Assembly (NCBI GenBank): GCA_937928195.1
Contig: CALEYZ010000075.1
Location: 1 to 6,616 of the forward strand
Source: an uncultured Limnohabitans sp.
Lineage (GTDB): Bacteria; Pseudomonadota; Gammaproteobacteria; Burkholderiales; Burkholderiaceae_C
Reading direction: 5' to 3'
Length of the DNA: 6,616 bases
Under the pieces are notes generated by a model. The model saw only the letters and a program-made list of their open reading frames with translations, was not told where the DNA came from and ran no database searches. Shown piece after piece: positions 5,120 to 6,616 of the stretch (its first letter is position 1; each line of letters starts with the position of its first letter). The position numbers and the translations under genes are program-made.

Positions 5120-6442
5120 TCAATAACGGTAGCTTGCCAACAGTTGCCAATTGTTTTGGCTGTGTGAAATGCTGGCGCCAGGTGTGGCCACTGTCACGTT
5201 GCCTGCATGCGACATGGCAGCGTCTAACTGCCATTGCTTGCTGAGCTGATGGCTGGCACCCAAGGTCATGTGGTTTTCCACAATGGCTGGAAACAAAGGG
5301 TTGGTCATTTCTTTTGGAATGGGATTGCTGGCTAAATTCAAACCGCCGCGCAAAGTTAGAACATCGTTCACGCGGTAGGCTGCCCCCAAAGAAACAACTG
5401 TTTGATCCGACCAGTTTTGTGGCATAGCAAAGCTCACGCTGCCGCCCATGCCTGCACTGGTGTAGCTCATAGAAAACTGCTTCATCACCTTGGACCATTC
5501 AACCCGTTTGACATCTGCTGCCAGAGTCAGTGCAGGGCTTGACTTGAAAGCCATGCCGATGGCCAGTGTGGCGGGCATTTGGAAGTCCAAGACCTTGAGC
5601 TGACCGACATCAGCAAAGCCGCCTGGGGCACTCATGCTTGCACCTGTGGCGGTTGTTTTCATGTCGCCTTGTGCAGTTTTAAAGTGGTAGCTCGCACCCA
5701 TCGTCATGTCGGGTGTTGCTTGGTACGTCATGCCCAACTTGCCGGTCCAGCCGGTTGCTTTGGCAGCACCGCTGAAATCGCTGTTGTTTGAAAAATCAAT
5801 GCGTGCCCATGGTGCTCGCGCCAATTGAGGCAGGGCCATGCCAAGGTTGCCCGAAGGCATGCCATTGACCATGCCACCCAATTGAGCACCTGTGGCGGCC
5901 ATTTTCATGTCCAAATTGGACCAGGCAAAGTCCAATGTGGCACCCACATTCAACTTGTCGTTAACTTGCATGGCAACAGGAAATAGCACACGTCCCACGC
6001 TGAGTTCCGAGCGAACATCCGAGCCAGAGCCCATGGCCAACGCAGAGTTTGCGGCGTATTCTGTGCCCATGCCGCCTTGACCAAACATGCCAATGCCATA
6101 AGTCAAGGTTCCAGCTTTGCGAACCCAGCCAAAAGCGGGCATGACATAAGAAGTTCCGCCAGAGTTGGCTGTGGGAAATCCGGGAATGGCCGTGCTCACT
6201 TTGGGGCCTAAAACGCCCAAGGCCAAATCAAAGCGGGTGCCATCAGGACCCATTTGCAAAGTGGCTGGGTTGTTCATCATGGCCGCAGTACCATTTTCAA
6301 TGGCCGTTGCTGCGCCGCCCATGGCCAGCGCCACAGGGCCATAGCCTTCCAAAATCATGCCGTTGGTGGCCCAAGCAGACGAACCCGTCATCAAGATGGT
6401 GGCAGCAATGGCCGTGGTTTGTTTTTTAAATTGAATGTGCAT
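5120..6442 (-). CDS. FadL/TodX-family (OMPP1) outer-membrane transport protein
   Basis: Beta-barrel channel of the FadL family, whose members let hydrophobic molecules such as long-chain fatty acids or aromatics across the outer membrane. The protein has 440 residues, the normal family length. It has a Sec signal (1-25, cleavage after AWA), the family-typical N-terminal region with GYGPVALAMGGAATA at 33-47 and NPA at 58-60, alternating barrel strands throughout, and an aromatic C-terminal end (YRY) as needed for barrel insertion. The start at 6442 has a strong AGGAGGAG (6455-6448) 5 bases upstream. It has no cysteine and about 31 methionines (7%), unusually many. It begins 18 bases after the upstream gene and is thus in an operon with it. 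Its position before soxC invites a role in moving a sulfur substrate, but the sequence does not show the substrate; fatty acid or other hydrophobic transport is equally possible. Confidence 0.88.
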   Translation of the reverse strand: MHIQFKKQTTAIAATILMTGSSAWATNGMILEGYGPVALAMGGAATAIENGTAAMMNNPATLQMGPDGTRFDLALGVLGPKVSTAIPGFPTANSGGTSYVMPAFGWVRKAGTLTYGIGMFGQGGMGTEYAANSALAMGSGSDVRSELSVGRVLFPVAMQVNDKLNVGATLDFAWSNLDMKMAATGAQLGGMVNGMPSGNLGMALPQLARAPWARIDFSNNSDFSGAAKATGWTGKLGMTYQATPDMTMGASYHFKTAQGDMKTTATGASMSAPGGFADVGQLKVLDFQMPATLAIGMAFKSSPALTLAADVKRVEWSKVMKQFSMSYTSAGMGGSVSFAMPQNWSDQTVVSLGAAYRVNDVLTLRGGLNLASNPIPKEMTNPLFPAIVENHMTLGASHQLSKQWQLDAAMSHAGNVTVATPGASISHSQNNWQLLASYRY

Positions 6443-6460
6443 GTTGTCTCCTCCTGAATA

Positions 6461-6616
6461 TTAAATTTCGCCTTTAGAGGCACGTTCCATCATTTCCCAG
6501 ATGGTGTCTCTGACGGCATTAGCTTCTTCTTTCAAGGGTGAGGGCAATTTGCGACCCATCCTGACCATCATGTCCATGTTGAGGGTGTAGAGCCACAGAC
6601 CGTCTTCCTTCTCGAC
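6461..6616 (-). CDS. C-terminal end of a protein, possibly DUF302 family (5' part outside window)
   Basis: The last 51 codons of a gene cut by the right edge, ending with TAA at 6463-6461. The visible chain starts VEKEDGLWLYTLNMDMM and ends with a charged, probably helical tail (EEANAVRDTIWEMMERASKGEI). It has no cysteine or signal in view. The pattern of a short strand with aromatic residues, a Met-rich segment, KLPSPLKEEA and a final amphipathic helix ending in KGEI resembles C-termini of DUF302-type proteins found near sulfur genes, but this comes from memory of the pattern and is weak. That it is a real gene is supported by the FadL-like start 18 bases downstream, with the ribosome binding site filling the gap. 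Confidence 0.6.
   Translation of the reverse strand, partial: VEKEDGLWLYTLNMDMMVRMGRKLPSPLKEEANAVRDTIWEMMERASKGEI

Noticed and set aside
1..6616. A new, undescribed system, or CRISPR, tRNA, rRNA, phage or insertion elements
   Set aside because: The genes are classic sox components without breaks; no repeat arrays, RNA genes, transposases or terminal repeats were seen.

Overview
The window is the core of a sulfur-oxidation (sox) gene cluster, with every supported gene on the minus strand. The gene set and order (soxCD-YZ-AX), the protein sequences and the moderate GC content suggest a betaproteobacterium, probably a freshwater Burkholderiales/Comamonadaceae-type organism. That placement is an impression from the sequence and was not tested by a search.

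Layout in transcription order, right to left: (1) the last 51 codons of a gene cut by the right edge (6461-6616), possibly a DUF302-family protein. (2) A FadL/TodX-type outer-membrane channel (5120-6442), started by a strong ribosome binding site 18 bases after that gene. (3) A 184-base intergenic region (4936-5119) with a 28-base perfect palindrome, a 14-base perfect palindrome and two smaller dyads; it is the best place for a sox promoter and operator. (4) soxC (3547-4935) overlapping soxD (2469-3563). (5) An 83-base gap with an inverted repeat, then soxY (1930-2385) and soxZ (1574-1885). (6) A 78-base gap holding a clear intrinsic-terminator-type hairpin. (7) soxA (680-1495) and soxX (2-664), the latter running into the left edge with at most a residue or two missing. 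soxB, the usual next gene, would lie just outside.

The genes form the periplasmic Kelly-Friedrich pathway. SoxAX joins thiosulfate oxidatively to the C-terminal cysteine of SoxY in the SoxYZ carrier. SoxB (not in the window) hydrolyses off sulfate. SoxCD oxidises the remaining sulfane sulfur by six electrons, and a second SoxB step releases it. Having soxCD means complete oxidation of thiosulfate to sulfate without obligatory sulfur globules. SoxC and SoxY carry twin-arginine signals, SoxZ has none and probably travels with SoxY, and SoxD, SoxA and SoxX have Sec-type signals with c-type haem sites.

This is a known system, not a new one. The points worth a second look are the hairpin between soxYZ and soxAX, the palindromes before soxC, the possible lipoprotein signal on SoxX, the monohaem SoxA, and the Met-rich, Cys-free FadL-like channel with its small partner beside the sox genes.
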